50,576 bases of DNA, from assembly GCA_946186225.1 (NCBI GenBank), contig CAMHMK010000003.1, positions 1 through 50,576 of the forward strand, given 5' to 3'. A program made the translations under genes and the position numbers. Below the pieces are notes generated by a model. That model did no database searches. It had not been told where the DNA came from and saw nothing but the letters and a program-made list of their open reading frames with translations. This document shows positions 1-7,134 of this stretch, piece by piece (the first letter of the stretch is position 1; every line of letters begins with the position of its first letter). This DNA is from an uncultured Clostridia bacterium (GTDB lineage: Bacteria > Bacillota > Clostridia > Oscillospirales > Oscillospiraceae).

Positions 1-89
1 TTGAGTGCGCCACAGGTGCCTCGCTTTTCTTTGTTCAGCTCCCGCTGCTTTTTCTTCGAGAGCTTCTCGAATGGAATGAACTTTTCCAT
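1..89 (-). CDS. Partial small mobile-element-type protein (C-terminus outside window)
   Basis: Too short for the ORF track. Reading the minus strand from the ATG at 89 gives MEKFIPFEKLSKKKQRELNK and then a KRGTCGAL stretch that runs off the window edge. An AGAGGA ribosome binding site lies about 7 nt upstream. Short, very basic proteins with this MEKFIPFEKLSKKKQRELN start are familiar from integrative and conjugative elements of Clostridia; their function is not known. The family assignment is from memory of the motif. Only 29 codons are visible, so length and ending cannot be judged. Confidence 0.6.
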   Translation of the reverse strand, partial: MEKFIPFEKLSKKKQRELNKEKRGTCGAL

Positions 90-161
90 TTCGCATTCCT
101 CTTGTATTTCAGATGTATGGGATCATATCACAAGAACACACATAATGCAAGCGATTGTCGC

Positions 162-383
162 TTACTTCACCTTCGGATCATCTGTTCTGCCGGCAAGATA
201 GTCCAGGGACACCTCATACAGATCCGCAATCCGCGCCAGGATCTCCAGCTTCGGCTCCCGGGTCATCAACTCATAGTTCTGATAGGCCTTCTCTGTGATA
301 TCACAGTAGACGGCAACCTGCATCTGGGTCAGACCGCGTTGCTTCCGGCATTCCTTCAAACGTCTTGCTAAGACCTCTTTCAT
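162..383 (-). CDS. Cro/CI-type (XRE family) helix-turn-helix repressor
   Basis: Small DNA-binding protein of 73 aa made almost entirely of one XRE-type HTH domain (LARRLKECRKQRGLTQMQVA, then a recognition helix around ITEKAYQNYE). It ends with the usual LARIADLYEVSLDYLAGR helix. The ORF track starts at GTG 392, but that GTG sits inside the AGGTGA ribosome binding site, so the ATG at 383 is preferred. It is divergent from the broken SLOG-like gene. The shared intergenic region is an 18-bp perfect inverted repeat that overlaps this gene's own ribosome binding site, so it probably represses both itself and its neighbour. The DNA target is inferred from position only. Confidence 0.85.
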   Translation of the reverse strand: MKEVLARRLKECRKQRGLTQMQVAVYCDITEKAYQNYELMTREPKLEILARIADLYEVSLDYLAGRTDDPKVK

Positions 384-385
384 GA

Positions 386-429
386 TAATCACCTACAATT
401 GTTATTGACAGAACAATTGTAGGTGATTA
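386..429. promoter_or_regulatory. Inverted-repeat operator between the XRE gene and the SLOG-like gene
   Basis: Two 18-bp arms (TAATCACCTACAATTGTT and its exact complement) are separated by 8 bp. Each arm contains the self-complementary octamer ACAATTGT (395-402 and 413-420), centred 18 bp apart. This is the layout expected for two repressor dimer sites. The repeat covers the -35 region of the rightward promoter and the ribosome binding site of the XRE gene. Confidence 0.75.
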
Positions 430-433
430 CAAT
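405..433 (+). promoter_or_regulatory. Sigma-A promoter for the SLOG-like gene
   Basis: TTGACA (405-410), a 17-bp spacer and TACAAT (428-433). The -35 box lies in the loop of the operator palindrome and the -10 box overlaps its right edge, so a bound repressor would block polymerase. Confidence 0.75.
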
Positions 434-482
434 TTCAGATATACTAACGTTCGTTGGTGTTTTGAGATTGGAGCGGTTCTAT

Positions 483-935
483 ATGGTGGTTACATTTGTT
501 GGACATCGGGAGATTTCGGAGGAGCCTAAGCTGCGCCGCTGGCTGGAGGAAACTGTTTCAGCGCTGGTCCATGAGGGTGCGGACACATTCTACCTGGGCG
601 GATACGGCCAATTTGATCGTTTGGCAGCCAGTGTTGTCTGGTCAGAAAAGGCACGGATTCCGCAAATCTGCTCCTACCTGGTGATTCCCTACCCGGATCG
701 CAGCTATGATACCGCCCAATATGATGGGACAGTTTATCCGCCCTTGGAGAGCGTTCCCCGGCGCTATGCCATTGCAAAGCGAAACGAATATATGATCCAA
801 TGGTCAGACGTCGTGGTCGCCTGTGTTTAATATCCCTTCGGCGGCGCTGCTGCGACGCTCCGTTATGCGAAGCAGAGGAATAAGCGGATTGTTCACTTCA
901 CATCGGCTGATTCGCTCCCAAATAGTATGCCATAA
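483..935 (+). pseudogene. SLOG/Rossmann-fold (DUF1273/YpsA-like) protein, interrupted by an in-frame TAA
   Basis: The N-terminal part (MVVTFVGHREISEE..., then FYLGGYGQFDRLAASVV and SDVVVACV) matches small nucleotide-binding SLOG-superfamily proteins of Firmicutes that begin with a TFxGHR motif. The frame stops at TAA 828-830. Reading on in the same frame gives YPFGGAAATLRYAKQRNKRI and then VHFTSADSLPNSMP, ending at TAA 933-935. That tail is the conserved glycine-rich end of the family, which normally follows directly with no change in length, so a sense codon became a stop. The ATG at 483 is chosen because the family starts there. The 115-aa truncated product lacks the last helix-strand. A sequencing error is the alternative explanation. 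Confidence 0.75.
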
Positions 936-965
936 TTATTTATGGTTAACCATTCTCTGCAATAA

Positions 966-1007
966 CAAGGTGCCTGGGCGGAACAGATCCCCTGGGCACC
1001 TTGTTTT
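966..1007. terminator. Bidirectional terminator hairpin
   Basis: CAAGGTGCC (966-974) pairs with GGCACCTTG (995-1003), followed by GTTTT on the plus strand and TTATT on the minus strand. It lies between the convergent ends of the SLOG-like pseudogene and the 331-aa gene. Confidence 0.6.
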
Positions 1008-1009
1008 CC

Positions 1010-2005
1010 TCATTTCTCCACGTTCATTCCCATGGCGCGGAGCTGCCGGACCATTTCCTCCCGATCCAGATCACCGCTGGCAAACGCCTTCTGCATCCCA
1101 GGGCCAAAGCTGATCGAAGGCTTTCCCTGTGGCTTATAACGCTGCGCCAGCTCCACAGGCTTCCAGCCGCAGATGCACCAGTGTCTGGAATGGTTGTGGA
1201 ATTCCATCATCAGCCGGGTCAACTCCTGCGCCTGCTGGAACGTCAGTTCCACGCCAACCTCCGACAACTCCTCTGTCACATGTTGAACGCTCTCCGCAGG
1301 GCTGAAATATCCGATATTGTCTTCCTCCCGCAGACGCCGGAGAAGCTTCTCCGCTTCCGTACCGGCGCAGTCCGCCAAAAAGGCGGCCTGCTGCTTTGGC
1401 CGCTTCTGCAGATATTCAACCTCGAAGCGTTCGTCCGAATTCAGAAAAGAGAATTCCCGCAGACGCTTGCCCTTGTGCTCACAGGGGTATTCTTGGCCAT
1501 AGCGCGCTTTACCTTTGCTGGCCGTCACCTTGAGCCGACCCAGGAAGTTCAGAAGCTCCGTTTCCTCTTTTTCCGGCTTGGGTGACGCATAGCTTAAAAA
1601 GTCATCCGGGACGCAGGGAGGATAATTCACCGCCTGCTCCATGACCTTGTTCAGCCACATAAACTTGCCGTAACCGCCACGGACCAGCTCCTTGGAAACG
1701 ATGAGCCTTGAAAGCTCGTTGTGCTTCTCCTCGGAATACACTTCCTCGGTCTCAAACACGTAATAGGGCTGCTCCTCCCGGCGGGTAATGGCGGAGAACG
1801 CAATCAGATCCTTCCGGCGCAGCTTGGGCTTATCTTCCGAAATCTGATGATAGACGTCCCATGCGTCCCGGAGCTCAATCGCGCCGTACAGGTTGGCACA
1901 GGCGGCAAAGAAATCGTGCAGGAACCCCTGCGCACGCTCATCCAGCCCACGTTCTTTGTAGAGCCTCTGCAGTGCTTTTTCAGATAACGGTTTCGGGTAT
2001 GCCAC
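1010..2005 (-). CDS. Conserved hypothetical protein, probable partner of the HipA-like kinase
   Basis: 331 aa, soluble, with no signal peptide or membrane segment, and not recognised as a named family. The start is GTG with an AGAGGGG site 6 nt upstream. The C-terminal third (LMMEFHNHSRHWCICGWKP, then PSISFGPGMQKAF and a DREEMVRQLRAMGMNV ending) resembles the linker-type tail seen in some large Firmicute SEC-C-associated proteins, but no cysteine cluster is present, so this is only a weak hint. It lies 104 nt downstream of the HipA-like kinase gene on the same strand with no terminator between them, so the two are probably co-transcribed. It could be the kinase's regulator, antitoxin or substrate; that is inference. 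Confidence 0.6.
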   Translation of the reverse strand: MAYPKPLSEKALQRLYKERGLDERAQGFLHDFFAACANLYGAIELRDAWDVYHQISEDKPKLRRKDLIAFSAITRREEQPYYVFETEEVYSEEKHNELSRLIVSKELVRGGYGKFMWLNKVMEQAVNYPPCVPDDFLSYASPKPEKEETELLNFLGRLKVTASKGKARYGQEYPCEHKGKRLREFSFLNSDERFEVEYLQKRPKQQAAFLADCAGTEAEKLLRRLREEDNIGYFSPAESVQHVTEELSEVGVELTFQQAQELTRLMMEFHNHSRHWCICGWKPVELAQRYKPQGKPSISFGPGMQKAFASGDLDREEMVRQLRAMGMNVEK

Positions 2006-2109
2006 GCTGAACCCCTCTTTCTTTTTGTAGACTCATTTTCTGATAAGCTCGATTGTCTTTTCCATTTCTTTGCCCACTTTTGCTGTCTGTATTGAATGGA
2101 AGGCTTGTA

Positions 2110-3246
2110 TTATTTCTCTTTCAGAAGCTTTCGCGCCTGCTCATGCACAACGGCTTCGATCAGCTCCAAGCGCTGCTCGGGCAGGTTGTACAATCTGTGG
2201 CGTCTGAATCGGAAATCCAACAGCTTCCGCAGATTGTTCCTGTGTTCATGGGTGAGCAAAGGCTTCGCCTCTTCTATGAAATCGTCGTATACACAGGGCA
2301 GCTGCCCGGCGGCGTATTTCTTGATCCCTTTTTCGCTTGTCAGCGCCTCACCGGAAGCGAAATTCAGCAGTGAATTTCCATGGTCAAACAGCGGCGCCGG
2401 GGCGATGATCTGATTCGTTCTGCTGTCTACGAGAAAGCCGAAATTGCCATAGTGACGGTCTGTATTCAGAATCACAGCGTCGAAGACGATCATGTCGTTC
2501 AGCGCTTTTGTGAATGCCTCACCAAGCTGCTGATAATACGCCCGCACCGCTTTCATGCCGCCGCTGCGGACAATCCTTCCAACGGGAACGTAGGACTGCT
2601 CTTTGCTTGTGAAAAGGACACAAGTCGAGCACAGGGTGTTCTTCCACTTGGAGAGGCCATACGGAATCGCGTCAATCTCAAGGACCTGTGCAATCTGCGC
2701 GGCATAGAATTCCGAATAAGGCTCGTTCCCGGCATTGGAAGCGCCTTCGGTACCGCCCTTAAAGAGCCGGACGACGCCGTTTTCCCGCCGCCAGCATTTC
2801 CGGAGCATGCCGTTTGTGGTCAGCTCCGGGCTGGAGGTCAGCCTGGAGTGGCTGCTGCCGTAGCCGGTGAACGCAATTTCGCCCAGCGTGCGATTAAACC
2901 GATTGTCATACAGATTATACTTCTCAAAGGAGGCGTCAAAGCCTTCCTCGGTAACCCAGTAGCAATCGTTCAGCGACAAACCCTTGGAGACGCGGAGAAT
3001 ATCAAACGGGCGATTCATACTCAGCCCCATCGCATTAAGAATCGTATCAGCGTAAGCACGGTTTCTTGGAATCAAGCGGTGCCGCACCCATCTCTCGATT
3101 CCCTTTCCGGAAGCTTCTTCCAGATCAAGCGGGAATAGCTTCCGATTCGATTCATCTACCCAGAGAATCTTCACGTTCGGCTCTGCTCCGGAATCAGCAG
3201 AAAACCGGATAAGAGGCGTATCAAAATGTTTGAGGGTATAGAGCAT
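2110..3246 (-). CDS. HipA-like serine/threonine kinase domain protein
   Basis: 378 aa. HipA-family kinases phosphorylate a protein target (glutamyl-tRNA synthetase for E. coli HipA) and act as toxins or regulators. Visible landmarks are SSPELTTNG, which resembles the glycine-rich loop, LFKGG with the candidate ATP-binding lysine, NTDRHYGNFGFL as the catalytic loop, and PLFDHGNSLL as the metal-binding DFG-like segment. The first 90 residues are a family-specific N-terminal domain. The ATG at 3246 is chosen over the upstream TTG in the track because TAGG sits 6 nt before it. No HipB-type gene is adjacent on this strand; the nearest HTH gene is the XRE gene at 162-383, beyond the 331-aa gene. 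The lower-GC context and the neighbouring island genes suggest horizontal transfer. Confidence 0.75.
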   Translation of the reverse strand: MLYTLKHFDTPLIRFSADSGAEPNVKILWVDESNRKLFPLDLEEASGKGIERWVRHRLIPRNRAYADTILNAMGLSMNRPFDILRVSKGLSLNDCYWVTEEGFDASFEKYNLYDNRFNRTLGEIAFTGYGSSHSRLTSSPELTTNGMLRKCWRRENGVVRLFKGGTEGASNAGNEPYSEFYAAQIAQVLEIDAIPYGLSKWKNTLCSTCVLFTSKEQSYVPVGRIVRSGGMKAVRAYYQQLGEAFTKALNDMIVFDAVILNTDRHYGNFGFLVDSRTNQIIAPAPLFDHGNSLLNFASGEALTSEKGIKKYAAGQLPCVYDDFIEEAKPLLTHEHRNNLRKLLDFRFRRHRLYNLPEQRLELIEAVVHEQARKLLKEK

Positions 3247-3406
3247 AATGGACCTACTCAAGAGCAGAAGTCATACAGACACATAAAGTAAAATGTGTTT
3301 TCATTCATCAGTAGTATAGCATAGTTTCGAAAAAAACACCACAGATTCTTAGCGCCAGGATAAGGAAAAGTTCTCCTTAATTCTTTGGATCAAAGACACA
3401 CTCGGA

Positions 3407-3958
3407 TCAATCTTCATAGTCTTCGCGATTCCCGCATCGACGCAGATAGTCTGTCAAATCTTCACTCTTTGGGAATGCCGCTTTGAATTGATCGACAATC
3501 TCCTTGTGTTTACTAAGCACAAGAACCAATGAACTGTCCCACGGAACAATCTCGACTTCCGCCAAAGGGTGCTGTATCGTCAATGGTTTCTCCCAAAAGC
3601 CTTTATAGCCATCTGCGTATGGTAATGGATGTGACAGGATTTGATCCAGTGGGACATTCTTCTCAATGCCAGATAAGACACCCCAAATCCACTGCGCATG
3701 CTCTGCGTGAATAATCTCTTGCAGTTCTTCTCCAGGTAGAAATACATACTCCCGGCAAGGAATTCTGACGAATGCATCTTCCTTTTTGATGTAATACGGT
3801 TTCGTATTAAATTTTTCAAATTTGGAATCTTGCGAATAAACCTCACTGTCTGTAATCAACCAGTTATATTTACAGATCGTATCTCCAATTCCACCAAACA
3901 CTTTTCCTAAGTCTGTATACCACTTGGCAGATTCTTGATCAATTGCACCATACACCAT
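3407..3958 (-). CDS. Hypothetical protein, possible orphan immunity-type protein
   Basis: 183 aa, acidic, no signal peptide or membrane segment. It starts at ATG 3958 with AGAGG 9 nt upstream. It is not assigned to a family with certainty; aromatic-rich segments such as ICKYNWLITDSEVY and the late VPWDSSLVLVLSKHKEI recall small immunity or DUF2691-like proteins of Firmicutes. It lies just downstream of another unassigned gene (25-nt gap), and the pair is flanked by the HipA module and tRNA-Ser. Base composition is more AT-rich than the core genes to the right. The immunity reading is a hypothesis. Confidence 0.55.
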   Translation of the reverse strand: MVYGAIDQESAKWYTDLGKVFGGIGDTICKYNWLITDSEVYSQDSKFEKFNTKPYYIKKEDAFVRIPCREYVFLPGEELQEIIHAEHAQWIWGVLSGIEKNVPLDQILSHPLPYADGYKGFWEKPLTIQHPLAEVEIVPWDSSLVLVLSKHKEIVDQFKAAFPKSEDLTDYLRRCGNREDYED

Positions 3959-3983
3959 GTTGATAGCCTCTTTGCAGCACAGC

Positions 3984-4589
3984 CTATTTCAAGATCTTAA
4001 TCCGATTTGCGCTCCGTGATAGATACAGTCGGCTCACATTGGCACTGCCGGCCGTTTCTGCCAAATTTTCTAAATCTGTTTTCACATAATTGGACGGTAA
4101 TTTCAACTCTCCAGCAAGCTCGTCCATTGCTTCTTCCGCAAGCACATGGTCTGCGTTGATGACTTCACGAAATGCGGTCAGGTCGGGAATGATACTCAGC
4201 CAACCTTCTTCATGCTCCAAAGATAATCCCATCTCCTGAGCCATAAATCCTGTAGCAGCTTGCGCAGGCTCTTCATCCTCCGGATTATAAACGATCAAGC
4301 CCAATACATCGGAATCGAAACAGCCAATATCCAGGACGCGGAGCTTTTCGGACTGAGAAAGCCAACAACCAAGTGCTTCCCGATCCTGCGGGTCTTCAAA
4401 GAAATCCGAATAAACAGAAATCCATGCGGAATCGTCCGCATCCAGAATCGCAAGACTGAGTTCTGCATTCTCTTCTCCGCAAACTCCATAGCCAAATTGA
4501 GCGTAGTAGTCCTGAACCATTTGAATGACTGCATCCGCATTGGCCTTTGAATCTTTCTGAACATGGAGATTTCCAAACGTCCAGCCCAT
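3984..4589 (-). CDS. Hypothetical acidic protein, possible immunity-type protein
   Basis: 201 aa from ATG 4589, which has a perfect AGGAGG 10 nt upstream. The long N-terminal extension in the ORF track runs through the tRNA gene and is not coding. The protein is strongly acidic, with no signal peptide or membrane helix, and ends in a basic patch (YLSRSANRIKILK). The family is not recognised. Its size, acidity and island position fit polymorphic-toxin immunity proteins, but no toxin gene is visible. It probably forms a transcription unit with the 3407-3958 gene. Confidence 0.6.
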   Translation of the reverse strand: MGWTFGNLHVQKDSKANADAVIQMVQDYYAQFGYGVCGEENAELSLAILDADDSAWISVYSDFFEDPQDREALGCWLSQSEKLRVLDIGCFDSDVLGLIVYNPEDEEPAQAATGFMAQEMGLSLEHEEGWLSIIPDLTAFREVINADHVLAEEAMDELAGELKLPSNYVKTDLENLAETAGSANVSRLYLSRSANRIKILK

Positions 4590-4620
4590 GTGACAAACGC
4601 CTCCTGTCGTAAGATTGTAG

Positions 4621-4652
4621 AAAAAAGCCGCAAAACATTTCTGCTTTGCGGC
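4621..4652 (-). terminator. Rho-independent terminator of tRNA-Ser
   Basis: On the minus strand GCCGCAAA and TTTGCGGC form an 8-bp stem followed directly by TTTTTT. It lies 22 nt past the 3' end of the tRNA and separates it from the 201-aa gene. Confidence 0.85.
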
Positions 4653-4674
4653 TTGCGCGGTCTGATTGCCGCGT

Positions 4675-4765
4675 TGGCGGAGCGGGTGGGATTCGAACCC
4701 ACGGTACCATTGCTGGTACACCTGATTTCGAGTCAGGGCCGTTATAACCACTTCGATACCGCTCC
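4675..4765 (-). tRNA. tRNA-Ser (anticodon CGA)
   Basis: 91 nt including an encoded CCA. Acceptor GGAGCGG (4765-4759) pairs with CCGCTCC, then discriminator G and CCA. The anticodon stem-loop is CCTGACTCGAAATCAGG, with anticodon CGA reading UCG serine codons. A long variable arm (GTACCAGCAATGGTAC) and the T-arm GTGGGTTCGAATCCCAC are present, as expected for a class II serine tRNA. Its 3' end faces the accessory region, so it is a plausible integration site. Confidence 0.96.
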
Positions 4766-4882
4766 GTATGGAATTTGGGGGTATTATATCAGCTATCCGG
4801 CAAAAAATCAAGAACTTCCGGAAAAATAATGTTGATTAGTGCCGGATTAATTATTTTTGCTTAGAGAGATTAATCTGATTGA

Positions 4883-5590
4883 TCAAACTGGGGAGGATGC
4901 GTGTGGGTTCATCGTGTCGTGGGCCAGGCGGGCGGCTTCGAGGGAGACGGTGCATTCCAGAGAATACAGGGGAACCGTGCGGAAGCAGGCGTCCATGAGG
5001 GCAAGCTGGGCGGCAAGATGAGCCGGTTCCTTCGGCAGATAAACCTGCTTCATCAAAAACTGCAGCGCCTCGCCCGGCTCGATGGGGCGGATTCGGTTTT
5101 CAGGGCCGCGGTTAAGCAGGCAGATCCCGGCGATTCTCTTGATCTGGTTCCCTCCGAATCGCTCTTTGCCGCGCCAGGGCGTGCCGCAGGCATAGAAGTT
5201 GTCGCCGAGGCGGCGAATGATCGGCTTGTCGCCGTTGAGGATCTCGCACGTCTCCCCGTAGAGGGACCGCCAGAGCTTGCAGTGGGTGGTCTTGCCGGTC
5301 CCGCTCGGAGCCGTGAACACAAAGCACAGGTCGTTCTTGCAGATGGCCGCGCCATGGAACAGGAACGCGTGGTATTCCGGCAGCCGCTCGGCAATCTTTC
5401 GATTGGTGCAGACGAATTCCAAATAAGCGGGCGTATTCGGGGCAATGCTTCCCTCCTTCTCGATCTCCTCAGGGGTCACATGAACCGTAAAATCCGGGGC
5501 GGCGTCCGTCACAAAATCCTGCAGATACGGGAGAATATCATATTGATTCTCGATTCCGATGTTCAGACCGGCGACTGTGATGGTAATCAT
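4883..5590 (-). CDS. Solitary HPr kinase/PEP carboxykinase-fold ATPase
   Basis: 235 aa from ATG 5590 (AAGGA 8 nt upstream; the ATG overlaps the upstream stop as ATGA). The Walker A motif APSGTGKTTHCKLW is preceded by FLFHGAAICKND and followed by ILNGDKPIIRR and CGTPWRGKE, the order seen in HprK and PEP-carboxykinase-like proteins. The HPr-specific C-terminal region of HprK is not recognisable, and no ptsH lies nearby, so it is probably a homologue acting on another substrate. It is the last gene of the seven-gene acyl/glycosyl run. The substrate is unknown; small-peptide or protein phosphorylation is conceivable. Confidence 0.7.
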   Translation of the reverse strand: MITITVAGLNIGIENQYDILPYLQDFVTDAAPDFTVHVTPEEIEKEGSIAPNTPAYLEFVCTNRKIAERLPEYHAFLFHGAAICKNDLCFVFTAPSGTGKTTHCKLWRSLYGETCEILNGDKPIIRRLGDNFYACGTPWRGKERFGGNQIKRIAGICLLNRGPENRIRPIEPGEALQFLMKQVYLPKEPAHLAAQLALMDACFRTVPLYSLECTVSLEAARLAHDTMNPHASSPV

Positions 5591-6156
5591 AAATAATCCT
5601 TTACCTTTCCTTCCCATTCGGATTCCGGTATGCCGCGAAGGACCACCCGGCGGATGAAGCGGTAGAGCACGGCTTCCCCGCGGTCGCGGAGGAGGGTCAA
5701 CAGGAACACGAGCTGGCGGAGCGTGTCCGGATGCATGTGCAGACGCTCCGGGACCCGGAGCAGATACTCCAGGGCATCGCCGTCACGATAGTCCTTGCCC
5801 TTGTAGATTTTGCAGGCAGCGATCCGGTCCATGACGGATTCCACCATGTACCGCGTCGGCATCGGTACGGCCTCATAATCGGTCTTGCCCGGCCGGATAT
5901 CGGTCCAATACTCATAGTGATGCTTATTGCGGCCCTTATGGTGCATCCAGGCTGTGGACCAACCCTCCACCTCGCGAGCGCGGGCGTTCGGGCTGCGGCT
6001 GCCCTGATAATACTTTGCGCCCTGCCAGAACTCTGTCGGGGAATACTTGCTCAGATCATGGGCAAGACCCTGGCGGATCAGGCCCACGCGGAAGCATTCC
6101 GCCATAACCTTGTGCCGGTGCCTGGTGATCGTAATGAAGTGCTTGATCGGGTGCAT
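5587..6156 (-). CDS. DUF5662 family protein
   Basis: 189 aa. The conserved pattern GLAHDLSKYSPTEFW ... HHKGRNKHHYEYW ... YMVESVMDRIAACKIYKGK identifies the DUF5662 family, whose function is not known. The histidine/aspartate-rich motifs look like metal ligands of an HD-type fold, which is inference. The stop codon overlaps the ATG of the HprK-like gene (ATGA), indicating translational coupling, and 14 nt separate it from the glycosyltransferase gene upstream. Confidence 0.8.
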   Translation of the reverse strand: MHPIKHFITITRHRHKVMAECFRVGLIRQGLAHDLSKYSPTEFWQGAKYYQGSRSPNARAREVEGWSTAWMHHKGRNKHHYEYWTDIRPGKTDYEAVPMPTRYMVESVMDRIAACKIYKGKDYRDGDALEYLLRVPERLHMHPDTLRQLVFLLTLLRDRGEAVLYRFIRRVVLRGIPESEWEGKVKDYL

Positions 6157-6170
6157 GACAGGCTCCGGGT

Positions 6171-6881
6171 TCAGTCCGCGCGGGCGATGCGCTTCTTCAT
6201 CACGCGAAGCTCCTTGAGCATCCGGAAGGTGTCGCGGACCACGTTGACCTTCGATTCGCGGTGGTTGACAATTTTGACCGGCATCTCCACGGTGGAATAG
6301 CCGAGCTTCTGTGCCCAGAGCAGGGTTTCAAAGTCGAAAGCGAAGCCCTTCGTCTCCACGCGGGAGAAGATCTCGTGGGCCGCCGGACCGCGATAGGCCT
6401 TGCAGCCGCACTGTGAGTCGGAGAGTTTAAAGCCACCGGCGACGTTCAAAACCTTGATATAGGTTTTAGAGGCCAGCTTTCGGATGAAGGTATAGCCGGC
6501 ATAGCCCTCGGGGTGGAGTGGGCGGGAGCCAATGACCAGATTCGCCTCAGGGTGTTCTTCCATGAGCTTTGCCGCACGTTCAATGACCTCGGTTCCGTAG
6601 GCGATATCCGCATCAAGGAACATCGCCACGTCACCGGTTGAGGCCAACATACCGGTTTTAACTGCGTTGCCCTTGCCCTGGTTGGGCTGATAGGAGATCA
6701 CGCGGGTATTCGGTGCGTGGACGGCCTCCACAGCGGCGGCAGAGCCGTCGTTGGAGCCGTCGTCTACAAAGATCAGCTCCCAATCAGAGAAGGTCTTGCC
6801 AAGGTAGTCGGCATAGACGTGGACTGTATTCTCGATAATGCTGATTTCATTGTACATAGGTACGATCAGGGACAGTTTCAT
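6171..6881 (-). CDS. Family 2 glycosyltransferase, dolichyl-phosphate mannose synthase-like
   Basis: 236 aa. GT-A fold enzyme expected to transfer a sugar from a nucleotide donor to a polyprenyl-phosphate or similar acceptor at the inner face of the membrane. It starts LSLIVPMYNE, has VDDGSNDGS, the metal-binding FLDADIAYG (the DXD equivalent) and the DPM-synthase-type SDSQCGCKAYRGPAA and GFAFDFETLLWA segments. No C-terminal membrane helices are present. It lies 25 nt downstream of the DUF1653 gene in the same operon as acyl-activating and acyltransferase genes, suggesting a role in a glycolipid or envelope glycan. Donor and acceptor cannot be read from the sequence. Confidence 0.85.
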   Translation of the reverse strand: MKLSLIVPMYNEISIIENTVHVYADYLGKTFSDWELIFVDDGSNDGSAAAVEAVHAPNTRVISYQPNQGKGNAVKTGMLASTGDVAMFLDADIAYGTEVIERAAKLMEEHPEANLVIGSRPLHPEGYAGYTFIRKLASKTYIKVLNVAGGFKLSDSQCGCKAYRGPAAHEIFSRVETKGFAFDFETLLWAQKLGYSTVEMPVKIVNHRESKVNVVRDTFRMLKELRVMKKRIARAD

Positions 6882-6906
6882 AGAATTCCTCTTTCCGGGA
6901 CGCCGG

Positions 6907-7134
6907 TTAAATCTTAGCGGTGTTTCCCATGTAAGTAAAGCGTTTTACGATCCTTCCGTCGCGTTCCACAAGTTCGTTCCACATGGACGCCGGGCGGACC
7001 CAAAGGCCGCGCTCTCCGTAGAGTGCGCGGTAGACGACCAGCTCCTCCAGAGTCTCGCTGTGGCGGGCGGTGCCGATCACCTGGTAGAAATTACCCTTGA
7101 AGTGGCGGTAAAGGCCGGGCTTGACGGCGCTCAT
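6907..7134 (-). CDS. DUF1653 family protein
   Basis: 75 aa. It contains the DUF1653 signature: [19 protein letters not shown], then [14 protein letters not shown] and [10 protein letters not shown], followed by [10 protein letters not shown]. Function is unknown; the fold is a small beta barrel. The start overlaps the stop of the acyltransferase-like gene (ATGA), so it is translationally coupled. Confidence 0.9.
   Translation of the reverse strand: MSAVKPGLYRHFKGNFYQVIGTARHSETLEELVVYRALYGERGLWVRPASMWNELVERDGRIVKRFTYMGNTAKI

Noticed and set aside
386-429. Inverted repeat as an insertion-sequence end or att site
   Set aside because: It lies exactly in a divergent promoter region next to a repressor gene and occurs once; an operator is the simpler explanation.
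4590-4811. N-terminal extension of the 275-aa ORF
   Set aside because: It reads through the tRNA-Ser gene and its terminator; the ATG at 4589 with AGGAGG is the real start.
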